Assembly (NCBI GenBank): GCA_949825045.1
Contig: OX463814.1
Location: forward strand, 37,032,383-37,096,382
Origin: Argyresthia goedartella
Lineage: Eukaryota > Arthropoda > Insecta > Lepidoptera > Argyresthiidae
Direction: 5' to 3'
DNA: 64,000 bases
The notes under the pieces were generated by a model. That model ran no database searches. It was not told where the DNA came from and worked only from the letters and a program-made list of their open reading frames with translations. Below, in pieces: positions 10,650 through 20,614 of this stretch (the stretch's first letter is position 1; each line of letters opens with the position of its first letter). A program made the translations under genes and the position numbers.

Positions 10650-10817
10650 CTACCTACCTAAATGTACTATACATATAACGTTAAAACGAACCATCGAAAT
10701 ATAGGCAGATCTTTCCGAAACCACTGGTAGCTTAAAAAACGCCAATTCATAGTTTAACGTTGAATTTAAACAACCGTCCACTGAACAGTTATAATATATA
10801 TTTTTCCGTTGCTCCAT
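10650..10817 (-). CDS. Candidate first exon with a THAP-like zinc finger start
   Basis: From the ATG at 10817 the minus strand encodes about 40 residues with CSVDGC (C-x4-C) followed some 15 residues later by FFKLP and ERS. This resembles the start of THAP DNA-binding domains, where the second half (C-x2-H) would lie in a later exon. The GT for a splice donor could be the GTAAGG near 10640, but the boundary is uncertain. No downstream exon was found. It could also be a chance open frame or a P-element/THAP pseudogene. It is antisense within the candidate host intron. Confidence 0.3.
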   Translation of the reverse strand: MEQRKNIYYNCSVDGCLNSTLNYELAFFKLPVVSERSAYISMVRFNVICIVHLGR

Positions 10818-10974
10818 TGTTGCATTGTTTGCATTAACAGACGCGCGTGTCAAGCGGATGGCACTCACGCTCGCACTGGTTTGAACTGCTCTGAGATATG
10901 GTGTCCGTGAGCAGTATCTATGTGTGCGTTGCTCGAGCGCGCTTGTATGTAGATTGATTTCTGTAACCATTTAT

Positions 10975-11494
10975 TTTGTGTTGACATTTTATTTATAGTA
11001 CCAAGGGTACTTAATATTTAATAATTTGTTATTCCCTACCTTTGAAATCGACTTACCTAAATTGATTCTGACATTGTATAATTATTTGACTTTGAGCGCA
11101 TTGGGTGTATACCTGTAATGTTATATATCGTACTTGTATATTAAATAAATAAAATAAAAAAATAAAATGAAATTCGCTTGGTCAGCTAGTTGAAAGCAAA
11201 TCCCGTCAGGTTGTCACCCGGTAGATCCGTCGTCCACAGGTGGTCATCCAATAAGGTCAAGTGTAAGTGGAGGCATAATTGCCGTTCATTCGTCCAGAAT
11301 TACAATCTAGTTTTTTCTTCGTAAACACGATTCGATTTCGCCCTCCATCGGATCGCGAGCTCTGCTCGAATTATGATAAAGAGGATCGGCAAAGAGGTGT
11401 TAGGATGGAGTCTAATCTTGCGCGAACACTTCTGCCGAAGCTGAGTTTTAGCCATCAATCAATCAATCAATCAATCCCGACCGCGATCCAATTT
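10975..11494. other. Unannotated stretch
   Basis: Includes an A-rich AAATAAATAAAATAAAA run near 11140, which could be the end of an old retroposon. The open frame at 11279-11629 runs into the SINE and is not a gene. Confidence 0.4.
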
Positions 11495-11749
11495 GACGAC
11501 CCGAATGGCAGAGTCGGCAGTGACCCTGCCTACGAAACCAAGGGTCCCGGGTTCGAGTCCCGGTGGGGCAATTATTTGTTTGATGAGAACCGATATTTGT
11601 ACCCTAGTCATGGTTGTTTATCCATCTAAGTATAATATTTATATATATAAGTATGTGTATCGTTGTCTAGTACCCAAGATACAGGGAATCCTAGTTTGGG
11701 GCTAGATCTATGTGTGTAAATAGTGTCCGAGGTGTTATTATTATTATTA
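11495..11749 (+). mobile_element. tRNA-derived SINE-1, copy 3
   Basis: Full-length copy: GACGACCCGAATGGCAGAGT head, B box GGTTCGAGTCC, body, CAGGGAATCCTAGTTTGGGG motif and (TTA)n tail. It sits next to (AATC)n repeats on both sides. Confidence 0.92.
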
Positions 11750-12010
11750 AATCAATCAATAGTTCTTTAACAGCTAAGCTTGGCATAGCGTCAACCTTTT
11801 CCCACACGGGGTGGCAAGCGTTTAGCCAGTAATTCAATACTCTATTTTGCGTGTTCACTGGCCCAAAGTTCTTTATTAATTAATATTTAATAACATTATA
11901 ACAAATTGAACCAGGCCCATAGTAAGCTCAATAAGGCTTGTGTTTTGTGTACTAGACGATATATTTCATAGAGGTAAATACAAAGAAAACATGCAAGATA
12001 AGAAACAAAT

Positions 12011-12090
12011 ATTCATGCTCATCACACAAATATTTGCCTTACTGGGATTCAAACCCGGTACCGTCAGCTTCGTAGGCAGGGTCACGGCCG
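12011..12090 (-). mobile_element. SINE-1 head fragment
   Basis: On the minus strand: GTAGGCAGGGTCACGGCC reversed, then a degraded B box (GGTTTGAATCC) and CAAATATTTGTGTGATGAGC. Only the first third of the SINE remains. Confidence 0.65.
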
Positions 12091-12590
12091 CAAAAATGTG
12101 GATTTCCCGTAGGCGCCTCCAGTCCTAATTATTCTTAGATTATAGGGTGCTGCTACGCAAACATGCTCAGATTTACGACGTCTTCGTTTCGGCTATAAAA
12201 TGTGATTTACATTTTTCTCCGTTTCGCCGATGTTATGGTACCTATATGTATGATATATTATAGTTAATATATGTGCATGCTATCTATGGTATTTCAAATA
12301 GTTGAGGTATATATTTTATTTATAGGTACCTATTTTAAAATGAATTTTCGTTCCTACTCTTCTGTCTTGCCTAGGTTTGTTGAAATCTCTTAATGATATT
12401 GCAGCGGCCGGCAGTAAGGTTTGATGAAAGAACGTTTGATCGTGGGTACTGCAATGACTGGTTGTGGCCAAGGCTTGTATCGTGCTTTTCCCAAATAATG
12501 CGAGGAAATTCAAACAAAGTAATAACTTAATACAATTTATTTTATAAATTGTACAATTTTTGAAATTCAGGGTGGACTTTCCGGGGATTA
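12091..12590. other. Unannotated stretch
   Basis: The minus-strand open frame 12316-12615 has no recognised domain. Nothing else seen. Confidence 0.4.
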
Positions 12591-12806
12591 TTAGTTTGAA
12601 TTGAATATGACGCAAAGTGTAGTTGGTTTAACTTTCTTGGCTAGCTCGCCGAAATATGCAAGAAAAGGGTTTTCGGATAAGGATTTACATTTTCTTTCTA
12701 TCTTCCAAAGAACAAACTTTTCATAGGTTTCCAAATATCTTTCTTTCGATTTCGGCGGCAACGGGCTTCCTATAACCGCTCTTGCCACTTCTTGAATTTC
12801 TGGCAT
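12591..12806 (-). CDS. Candidate N-terminal exon of a tyrosine-recombinase-like protein
   Basis: The minus strand starts with an ATG and encodes about 60 residues with KSKERYLETYEKF and LAYFGELAKKVKPTTL. This pattern resembles the SAM-like N-terminal (core-binding) domain of eukaryotic tyrosine recombinases such as Cryptons and the many insect genes derived from them. The frame ends shortly after KPTTL, where an intron or decay would be expected. No catalytic R-H-R-Y part is seen nearby, so function cannot be claimed. It is antisense in the candidate host intron. Confidence 0.4.
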   Translation of the reverse strand: MPEIQEVARAVIGSPLPPKSKERYLETYEKFVLWKIERKCKSLSENPFLAYFGELAKKVKPTTLCVIFNSN

Positions 12807-14054
12807 TTTAAAGTTAATTTCGTTACAGTCGCTTACTTCACTTTAACTTGAATTCATTTTGCATAACAATATCAACAATTTTTGCAAATCCAAAATATTG
12901 GCGTCAATATGTTCTTATGTTTTTCTTAATTATTGCACAGTCTTGTGTATAAGCCTATTCGAAATTTAAATAAAACCTTTCATACGTTACTTTCCTGGTT
13001 GCCATAGTGCCAAGGAAAAAGATCGTTCCATTTTTTAAACTACAGTTAAGAGTTTTCATACAACTTTGACAAGCACCCAAATACTACAGTGGCTGAAGCA
13101 GGAATTAATAACAGAGTGAAAAATTGCTCGAGTTCAGATAAAAAAAACCTTATGTCATTGTACATAAGAGTCACGGACAGATCGATTCGCATTCCTGCTT
13201 CCTACACAGTTAAGGATTTTCATACATGTTTAACCGGCAACTACTCGTAGTACTGACCAGGACAGCAATGTAGTACAGGAAGCTTGATTTATCTCAAAGA
13301 AGGTCACAATAATGACATTTCCAAGCATGTTTGAGAAATAGTATATTATGCAATTAGTAAAAAAGGACGGATTTAAAGCGAGGGCCATCATAGATGAATC
13401 ACGTTCAAGTGAAGGATTCTAAGATTTTCAATATTTACTGAATTTCAAAATATTTACTACGCCACACATTTACTTGGCACCCGCGTGGAATGCGTCTTCC
13501 ACCTTCTCTCGCTCGCTCTCGCCCTCGACGCGATAGTTAAGGACGCTATGACGTCATCAGAGGGAGGTGCCAAGTTAACTTGGCGTGTAGTATGTATAAA
13601 CATAGTCAACTGAATGATTCATGATGATAGTTACAATCCTGAGCGACGCGAGTGATTCATGGCCCTCGATATAAATCCGTTTTATTCAAGAGTTGCATCT
13701 ATGCTTTATACCACGACTACTACAAAAAGCCGCCCTCTCTTTCTAAACTCAGGAGTGAACACATCTTCTTCAACACTGGAATGCATTTAATCGATACACT
13801 AAACTTTGTGTTCGTACACAAACTTACAGTATTCAAAATAGCGCCAATTTACTATTAACAACATAGTAGACTTGGGTAACTCGAGAGTAAGATATAGTAT
13901 GACACACATATCGCTTGACGTCCATTATATCCTAGTTACATCCCAGCGATATGAATCATATCTTACTCCCCAAACAAATCTCGCTCTCTCTGCCCAGGCT
14001 ACACTAAACACAGTTGTGTGAGAACAAACCAACAAAACCAGACGTCTTCCAGTT
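12807..14054. other. Unannotated stretch
   Basis: No gene identified. 13097-13185 is the older partner of a diverged repeat also found at 16138-16225 (shared GAAAAATTG, TCGAGTTCA, CATAAGAG). Around 13490-13560 is a CTCTCGCTCGCTCTCG tract with a TGACGTCATCA palindrome of unknown meaning. Confidence 0.4.
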
Positions 14055-14225
14055 TTAAAATGTCACTATTAGGCAAACAGCAACCTTATCACCTTAACAT
14101 TTGGTCTACATTTGGTCCACATTTTGTTGGCAAATACACAATTGACCAAACCAACCGCACGTATTTCAGTCTTAAATGTCACTTTTAGGCGAATAGCAAC
14201 CTTATCACCTTAATCCTTGGTCCAA
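14055..14225. repeat. Imperfect tandem duplication, 116-bp period
   Basis: TGTCACTATTAGGC at 14061 recurs as TGTCACTTTTAGGC at 14177, followed in both by AGCAACCTTATCACCTTAA. Diverged and incomplete at the right. Confidence 0.65.
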
Positions 14226-15826
14226 ATTTGAGCCGGATACCTAGTAGTAGCGATAGCAAAGGCGAACACACACTAACCGCACCGGACGGATCGACGGCGC
14301 CGAAGGAATCGACCACGCTGCTCTCGCGCGTTGCTCTGTCGCACTCGCACGCCACGCATGACCGGATATGCATGGACAGGTGTGCGTTCACCTGTACACC
14401 AGAGCGAGATTCGCGGAAACGAACACGTGGGTTTTTTCGGCTATCATCGGTTGGATTAAGATGAGCAAGAAAGAGTATGTGTTTGTCATACTATAATAGG
14501 CATAATGTTTCCAAAAGTTTGCTTATTGATTTGAATCTTATCGCATTGCAATAAGCTCGAAAAGCAATAAAAAATCTATGGGATATAACGTTCATAATAA
14601 TGTATGAAGAAGCTATGGAGGCCTCAGTTCGCTGCCAAGGCAAAAGTGATCAAGGGATCGAAGCGGGCAATAAAAAGTGGTCTCTAGGTAGGTAAGTTGG
14701 TTAAGGCATAGTTCAAATGGTGAAATTAAAATGCAACTGTTGCAATTCGTTTGTTTATATATTTTGTATTGAGTAGGTTATTTTTCGAGACTCTTCCAAC
14801 TCATCAACTCATTAAACAAATATAAGAGAGAGATTGAGAGAGACTTGTGAGATAAAAGAGTAAGAAATAAGTGGGAGTTGGAGCGTTATGAGATAGATTT
14901 GAATGAGTGAGATATGATAGAGATATAAAGTGTCACCGAATCAGTAGATATGGGATATGATTACTCCCTATAAAGACACACTTTGCGCAAGTCTACAACA
15001 TAGAACACCAAACAGTTTTCATTCTAATGCTAAACTCCTTGTCGAAATTGTAGACCTATCAAATGTCGAGGAGTTATTTGCACAAGGAGTTGTATTTCAG
15101 TGAATAAAATAAGCATTTTAGAGGGGGAATGGTATAAAGAATATTATTATTGCGCTTAAAGTCTACCCGCGGTTTTACTTGCACCCTCGGCCCTCGTGGA
15201 ACCCTTATTTCCATGTAACTCACGTGCAAGAACTCACAGGAACCGGACATTCCATTCTTTTGAGATAATAATTAATAATAAGCGTGTGTGTTATAACTTT
15301 TACATTCACTTGTATATTTATGTAGGAATCGCTGTCCGTGGCGCGGCTTCACAACCCTTTCTTTGGTATTCTCATAGTTCCCGGTGAGAAAACTGTTAAC
15401 CCTTTATAGGACGGATCTCCAAAAAATGGCCCGCGATTTTCAACTTTATTGATTGGTAATAAAGTCCAAAAGACAGTGCCCTATAAAGGGTTATATGTTT
15501 AATTTCTGCGGCACCTATCTAAAGGTTATATCCATCGCATACTCAGCCCAAATCGGCATGTTGGGCAAAATATCGAAACTCTTTGGTGAACAACTTTTTG
15601 GTCCGCTACCAAAAAAGAGGTTGAATGGTTGGAACGACGAAGGAGTTTCTTGAGTGATGGCTACCAATGCCATCTGGCTGCTGGTGACTCTCTCGGCCAA
15701 CACTCGGTCAGGGATCTACTCCGCTTGCCATCACCTCGCCTCGCCAAGTGACCTGCCCACTTCAGTTTGATGATTTCAGACGATGGTGATGATAAATCTT
15801 TAATTGAAATGTTTGTATTGTTGCAG
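14226..15826. other. Unannotated stretch with a GC-rich island
   Basis: 14228-14464 is GC-rich and open on both strands without a recognised domain. It could be an unrecognised exon or promoter-like patch. A splice-bounded 58-base open segment at 15326-15383 is discussed under rejected items. The rest is AT-rich. Confidence 0.35.
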
Positions 15827-15953
15827 TTGCGACTTCAACAAATATACCATAAGGTGTATAAAGAGTGTTGCGGCCATCGCACCCAAAGACGAGGAGGAGA
15901 GTGATCACGACTCTAGCGGTCGAGGCACAGCGTCGGAGACCGACAGTGATTGA
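15827..15953 (+). CDS. Terminal coding exon of the host gene, acidic C-terminus
   Basis: Starts after a pyrimidine-rich acceptor (TTTGTATTGTTGCAG, ending 15826). One base completes the codon opened by the exon at 4260-4388, then 41 residues run to a TGA at 15951-15953. The segment begins CDFNKYTIRCIKSVAAIAPK and ends in an acidic, serine-rich tail (DEEESDHDSSG and SETDSD). Such tails are typical of nuclear or nucleolar proteins, but no family is recognised. The base composition stands out from the AT-rich flanks. The first polyadenylation-like AATAAA is near 16694. The phase agreement with the upstream exon has a one-in-three chance of being accidental. Confidence 0.55.
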
Positions 15954-16737
15954 TCGACAGCGAAATATAGCAATCTCCATTTCACGCCACACTGCGTTTT
16001 ATTTTAGCTCGGGTTTGACGAAAGGACCCTTTTCAATTTCCCACAGTAATCACACGACACTTAAAAGCAAGGAGCAGAGCGATAGCTTCCATTTTGAAAC
16101 CAAACAAGAGAAAGTACATTAACGCACTGAGCCTAAAGCTCCAGTATTTAACAGATCGAAAAATTGTTCGAGTTCAAATGAACCTTACGACGTTGCATAA
16201 GAGCCGATGACAATTAAATTCGATTATTTATTCGATGCATACTTAATTAATTATTCAACACTCGAACAGTACTCGAACTTTAAAGTGTCCTCTAGTTAGA
16301 ACGACGACCTCTCTGATGTTGCTTCTAGATCCCACGATACAGGGTATCATCAGAATTCGCTCCGATAAAGTGTTGGACCCCGATGCTACTAAGCACAAGC
16401 CTATCGCAGGCTCGGAAGTCTCGTTTCATCGAGTCGGGAGAGAGAGAGATAGCGCGAGCCTGCGATAGGCTTGTGTGAGGCTTGTGCTTAGTAGCATAGA
16501 GTAACTTATTTACAGAAATGAAATCAAATATGATAATAAACTTTTATTTATATTATTTATTATAATTAGAATGAAATGTAATAATGAATTTAGTATAATT
16601 AATCGTATAAAGAGAAATAACTAAGCACAATACTGCTAAAACCTGCAATTAAAGATATTTTCCGATGACATCGGGAGAGTCCTTTTTTCACCAATAAACA
16701 AATAAAACAAAATGGCTACGAATATTCTTATAATTAT
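15954..16737. other. Putative 3' UTR and flank
   Basis: Follows the terminal exon. It contains the diverged repeat at 16138-16225, an inverted repeat at 16382-16499, and A/T-rich sequence with AATAAA near 16694 that could serve for polyadenylation. Confidence 0.35.
16382..16499. repeat. Inverted repeat with a duplicated arm segment
   Basis: The left arm, 16382-16413 (ATGCTACTAAGCACAAGCCT then ATCGCAGGCTCG), is mirrored at 16456-16499. The right arm carries an extra 11 bases (a second GGCTTGTG). The loop holds a GAGAGAGAGA tract. Confidence 0.85.
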
Positions 16738-17247
16738 TTATCTACACACGTATCATAAACCCTCTTAACTGCGTACAAAAACCGCACGTTACGATCAGCA
16801 TAATGTTAAACTACGTGGTAAAAACTCATTTCTTATCTGAAAAATTACACATTATGACCATAATGTGTAATTTTTCTACATATTATGACATTCAAATTTC
16901 GAACGCCGACGCCCGCCTGCATGCTGCCCATATTTTGTCTGTGAAGTTGGTACTCACATTCAAATTTCGAACGTCGACGCCCGCCTGCGTGAAGTTGGTA
17001 CTACAGAACAAGCTAAACAACTGCAGAGCCACAATGCTGGTCAAACATGCGGTTCCTGAACACATCAAAGAGAGCTTATGATATGTGTGTAGATAAACTA
17101 GTGTATGTAACTGTACATAATTAGGCATTAAAACTCGAGTGATTATGATATGTGTGTAGATAAACTAGTGTATGTAACTGTTCATAATTAGGCATTAATA
17201 CTCGAGTGATGCCCTCCATTATGTAGCAGTCACATAAACTACTATAA
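16738..17247 (-). repeat. Fold-back element family A, copy 4
   Basis: Complete minus-strand copy with both ends and the inner hairpin. Its head segment (17090-17215) is tandemly duplicated: the AACTAGTGTATGTAACTGT block occurs twice about 73 bases apart. The 92-codon plus-strand frame here is the counterpart of frames in other copies but is not conserved. Confidence 0.85.
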
Positions 17248-17254
17248 TAACCGG

Positions 17255-17418
17255 TATGTTTCATATTTTGTTGTTATAGCGGCAATAGAAATACACCCTC
17301 TGTGAACATTTCAGCTCTACCTATTTCGGTTGATCTGGTAGAGCCCGGTGACAGACGGACATACGGACGGAAGGACGGACAGCGGAGGATTAGTAATAGG
17401 GTCCCGTTTGGCACCGAG
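17255..17418 (+). repeat. Family B fragment, copy 3
   Basis: Contains TTGTTGTTATAGCGGCAA, the GACAGACGGAC tract and TTAGTAATAGGGTCCCGTTT, the distal half of family B. Adjacent to family A copy 4. Confidence 0.7.
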
Positions 17419-17776
17419 CGAACTTCTTTGAATTTTCATTTGAAACAACTTTAATTGATTTACACAAACTGAATAAAAGACGAGTTCTAGCAGTGAAAAT
17501 TTAATATTAACACCAGCAAGTATATAATTAAACGTAGAAAATGTCATAAATAATTTACTACCAAACAAATCTAGGGAAATATAAATATTTGCCACTCCTA
17601 AAAGCATCTCTTATTGATTTTGCTCTTAGAGGGGATGAAAAGCGGAGTGCCACACGGTACCAATATTATTTAACCTCGAGTGACGTACTTTGAATCCTTC
17701 GCTGCGCTTAGGATTGTACTCTAGAACGCTCTGGATACTGGATGAAAGCGTTCCGCTGCAGCATAAAGCTACAATA

Positions 17777-18277
17777 CAGGGTGTTTTGGGGAAGAGTGTA
17801 GGTATTTTGCAGATGGACCGCGTCGGTCCTTACGATCATTTTATAGTATGGGAACCATGGTCCGATATCCTTTAGTTTTTAAGTTATGGGTTAAAAACTG
17901 ATTTTATCAAATCTACACTTTTTGGGCTACCAAGCTAAAAAATAAACACAGTTTCAGATTAAATACAGTTTTTTTTTATTTATCAAATTCAACACATAAC
18001 ACACGATTAATTAAAAGTCTCAAAACTATCCCGATATCGAAAACTATCAAATTGTGGTCAAAAGAAAAAAAAAACAAAAAACAATCTTAGTGACTTTTAT
18101 CATTTCAATGTTTATTTAAAAAAAAATGTGTTGGTGAAAAATTATTAAAATTTCTAAAAAAAATGCTTATCTTTTCCCCTTTCTATTGATGTATCAAATA
18201 ACAAGCTACACCTCAAATTCACGGAGATATGAGACTTTACATGCAGGGATACCTCAAACCGGATTCGCCTCAGGTAG
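17777..18277 (+). repeat. Left terminal inverted repeat of the mariner
   Basis: Pairs with 20093-20595 over roughly 500 bases with few differences, mostly in A/T-run lengths. Much longer than the roughly 30-bp termini of classic mariners. Confidence 0.9.
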
Positions 18278-18280
18278 ACA

Positions 18281-18683
18281 AAAAACCGGTCAAGTGCGAG
18301 TCTAAATCGCGCACGAAGGGTTCCGTACCACCGTTCAATGGAAGCGATGGTGTGGAGTGAATAGTTTGGATTTTACACAGCAAAATATTGTTTACAAAGT
18401 TATTGGTGCGGTTACTTTCACACTCCATGTACGTAACCAGGTGCATCCATAAGTTTGTATGTGGTATTATTGTATGGGAGCCCCCTTAAATATTTATTTT
18501 TATCCTGTTTTTTAGTATTTGTTGTTATAGCGGCAACAGAAATACATAATCTGTGAAAATTTCAACTCTAGCTAGCTAGGTTCTTGAGATACAGCCTGGT
18601 GACAGACGGACGGACGGACGGACGGACAGCGAGGTCTTAGTAATAGGGTTCCTTTCTTACCCGTTGGGTACGGAACCCTAAAA
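18281..18683 (+). repeat. Family B, copy 4 (nested in the mariner)
   Basis: Full copy from AACCGGTCAAGTGCGAGTC to GGGTACGGAACCCTAAAAA. By eye more than 95% identical to the inverted copy at 38476-38892, including the (GGAC)n tract. Recent spread of this subfamily is likely. Confidence 0.88.
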
Positions 18684-18886
18684 AGGGGCTGCATCTCGGT
18701 TAAAGGAATGTTTGCTTTGTTAGTTAGTACCTTTTGACTGTTCATTCGGTGCACACGATTTCATCTACTTACTGTATTTCTCCCTGTTAAGTTGTAGTTC
18801 CACTTCAAGTGTTGATCTCCTTCACGTTGAGTTCTCAGTACCTTACAGTATTGTTAACGACTGTGTTTGTAAAACATTTCACTAAA

Positions 18887-19975
18887 ATGCCTGTTTTTAC
18901 TTTTCGTGAATACGCTGATATTGTTTTTGTGTACGGACTTGCTGACGGTAACGCTACCAGAGCCCGAGGGCTGTACCGAGAACGCTTCCCTACAAGGCGA
19001 ATTCCGAACGCGCAGGTATTTAGGAATACTTTTAGAAGACTCGGCAAAACTGGAAATTTGAACTTACGGGAACCGCGAGTGTCTACGCACCAACACCATG
19101 TGGAAGTCGATGAGCTAATACTCCAAGCTTTCCTGTCTGATCCCACAACAAGCGTGCGCAAAGTGATAAAGCAACTGCGTGACAGTCATGGTTTAAGACT
19201 ATCCACCTACAAAGTATGGTCTGTAGTCCATGGAGATAGGAGATATCCCTTCCATTACACTCCTGTGCAAGGTTTGGATGAAGGTGATCCTGCCCGACGC
19301 ATGACATTCTGCCGTTACCTCATCAGTCAAGATGCAGAGAACAGAGATTTTCTAAGAAGAATACTATGGACCGACGAGTCAAAATTTGATAGAGATGGAA
19401 TAACAAATTTCCATAACAAGCATCACTGGGAGCTAAAGGGTGCAAACCCGAAAGTAAAAAAGCAAGTGTCGTCGCAAAGGCGATTCAGCGTCAACCTGTG
19501 GGCCGGTGTAATCGGAGGAATTTTGATTGGGCCCCACATCCTGCCCGACACGCTGAATGGCGAAGCGTACCTAAATTTCCTACAAAATATCTTGCCGGAT
19601 TTACTAGACGATGTTCCTCTGCATCTCCTATCAGAAATGATGTTCCAGCATGATGGATGCCCGGCGCACTACTCGACGACTGTAAAAGAATATCTGGACG
19701 TTGAATATGAAAATAGCTGGATTGGCCGAAATGGGCCAATCTTATGGCCAGCCAGATCTCCCGACCTAACACCCCTCGACTTTTATGTGTGGGGAAGACT
19801 CAAAGAGTTGGTGTACGACGTAGAAATAATGAGTCGAGAGCAATTGGTGACTAAGATCAATGAAGGAACCGAAGTAATAAGAGCGGAGATGACATTAGGC
19901 GTAACAACTACAGAAGTCAGACGACGTGCGCGAGCTTGTCTTCAAAATGCCGGAAGCCATTTTGAACACCTTTAA
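18887..19975 (+). CDS. Mariner/Tc1-superfamily transposase, DD41D, intact
   Basis: A 362-residue transposase that would bind the element's inverted termini in the nucleus and cut and paste it into TA sites. I chose the ATG at 18887 (MPVFTFREYAD), 26 codons into the open frame, because related insect transposases start with this helix-turn-helix region. The catalytic residues are visible: WTDES (Asp163), QHDGCPAHY (Asp256) and SPDLTPLDFY (Asp298). The last two have 41 residues between them, hence DD41D, as in rosa/visitor-type elements. The C-terminus ends HFEHL, common in this group. The length is normal and there is no stop or frameshift. Activity cannot be judged from sequence alone. Confidence 0.9.
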   Translation: MPVFTFREYADIVFVYGLADGNATRARGLYRERFPTRRIPNAQVFRNTFRRLGKTGNLNLREPRVSTHQHHVEVDELILQAFLSDPTTSVRKVIKQLRDSHGLRLSTYKVWSVVHGDRRYPFHYTPVQGLDEGDPARRMTFCRYLISQDAENRDFLRRILWTDESKFDRDGITNFHNKHHWELKGANPKVKKQVSSQRRFSVNLWAGVIGGILIGPHILPDTLNGEAYLNFLQNILPDLLDDVPLHLLSEMMFQHDGCPAHYSTTVKEYLDVEYENSWIGRNGPILWPARSPDLTPLDFYVWGRLKELVYDVEIMSREQLVTKINEGTEVIRAEMTLGVTTTEVRRRARACLQNAGSHFEHL

Positions 19976-20092
19976 TTACAAGATGTGACTGATATCTGTG
20001 CGGCATTAGTGAAAATTAAATGTTAGTTACCTTTCTATTTCTGAGTACCGTTGCAATAATAATATCTAGCAGGTATTATTATTGCAACTTTG

Positions 20093-20595
20093 TTACCTGA
20101 GGCGAGTCCGGTTTGAGGTATCCCTGCATGTAAAGTCTCATATCTCCGTGAATTTGAGGTGTAGCTTGTTATTTGATACATCAATAGAAAGGGGAAAAGA
20201 TAAGCATTTTTTATAGAAATTTTAATAATTTTTCACCAACACATTTTTTTAAAAATAAACATTGAAATGATAAAAGTCACTAAGATTGTTTTTTGTTTTT
20301 TTTTCTTTTGACCACAATTTGATTGTTTTTGATATCGGGATAGTTTTGAGACTTTTAATTAATCGTGTGTTATTTGTTTAATTTGATAAATAAAAAAAAA
20401 ACTGTAGTTAATCTGAAACTGTGTTTATTTTTTAGCTTGGTAGCCCAAAAAGTGTAAAGATTTGATAAAATCAGTTTTTAACCCATAACTTAAAAACTAA
20501 AGGATATCGGACCATGGTTCCTATACTATAAAATGATCGTAAGGACCGACGCGGTCCATCTGCAAAATACCTACACTCTTCCCCAAAACACCCTG
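20093..20595 (-). repeat. Right terminal inverted repeat of the mariner
   Basis: Reverse complement of 17777-18277. Just inside it, 20047-20092 holds a small extra hairpin (GTTGCAATAATAAT...ATTATTATTGCAAC). Confidence 0.9.
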
Positions 20596-20614
20596 TATAT
20601 CTCAGATATCTCTT

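Larger units (their letters stand above)
4389..15826 (+). other. Candidate 11.4-kb repeat-filled intron
   Basis: The sequence between the donor GTAAGT at 4389 and the acceptor ending TTGTTGCAG at 15826. If the two exons belong together, everything annotated in this span is intronic: SINEs, the inverted-repeat element, minisatellite and the opposite-strand exon candidates. The link rests on splice consensus and matching codon phase only. Confidence 0.45.
17777..20595 (+). mobile_element. Complete mariner-type (DD41D) transposon
   Basis: A 2,819-bp element flanked by TA at 17775-17776 and 20596-20597, the expected target duplication of Tc1/mariner elements. Both ends start CAGGGTGTTTTGGGG. The terminal inverted repeats are about 500 bases (17777-18277 and 20093-20595) and nearly identical. 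The transposase gene is open throughout. A family B copy (18281-18683) sits between the left terminus and the gene and is absent from the right side, so it is a later insertion. Without it the element would be about 2.4 kb. Confidence 0.92.

Noticed and set aside
11495..11575. tRNA gene suggested by good A and B boxes
   Set aside because: The head lacks a complete cloverleaf and is followed by the same body and tail in many copies. It is a SINE promoter.
14185..14464. GC-rich region open on both strands
   Set aside because: No domain, no convincing splice boundaries, and overlapping frames on opposite strands. Possibly an exon, but unsupported.
15326..15383. 58-base open segment bounded by AG and GT, encoding LHNPFFGILIVP
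   Set aside because: Its phase does not fit between the exon at 4260 and the terminal exon at 15827 (it would create a stop). It could belong to another transcript, but nothing supports that.
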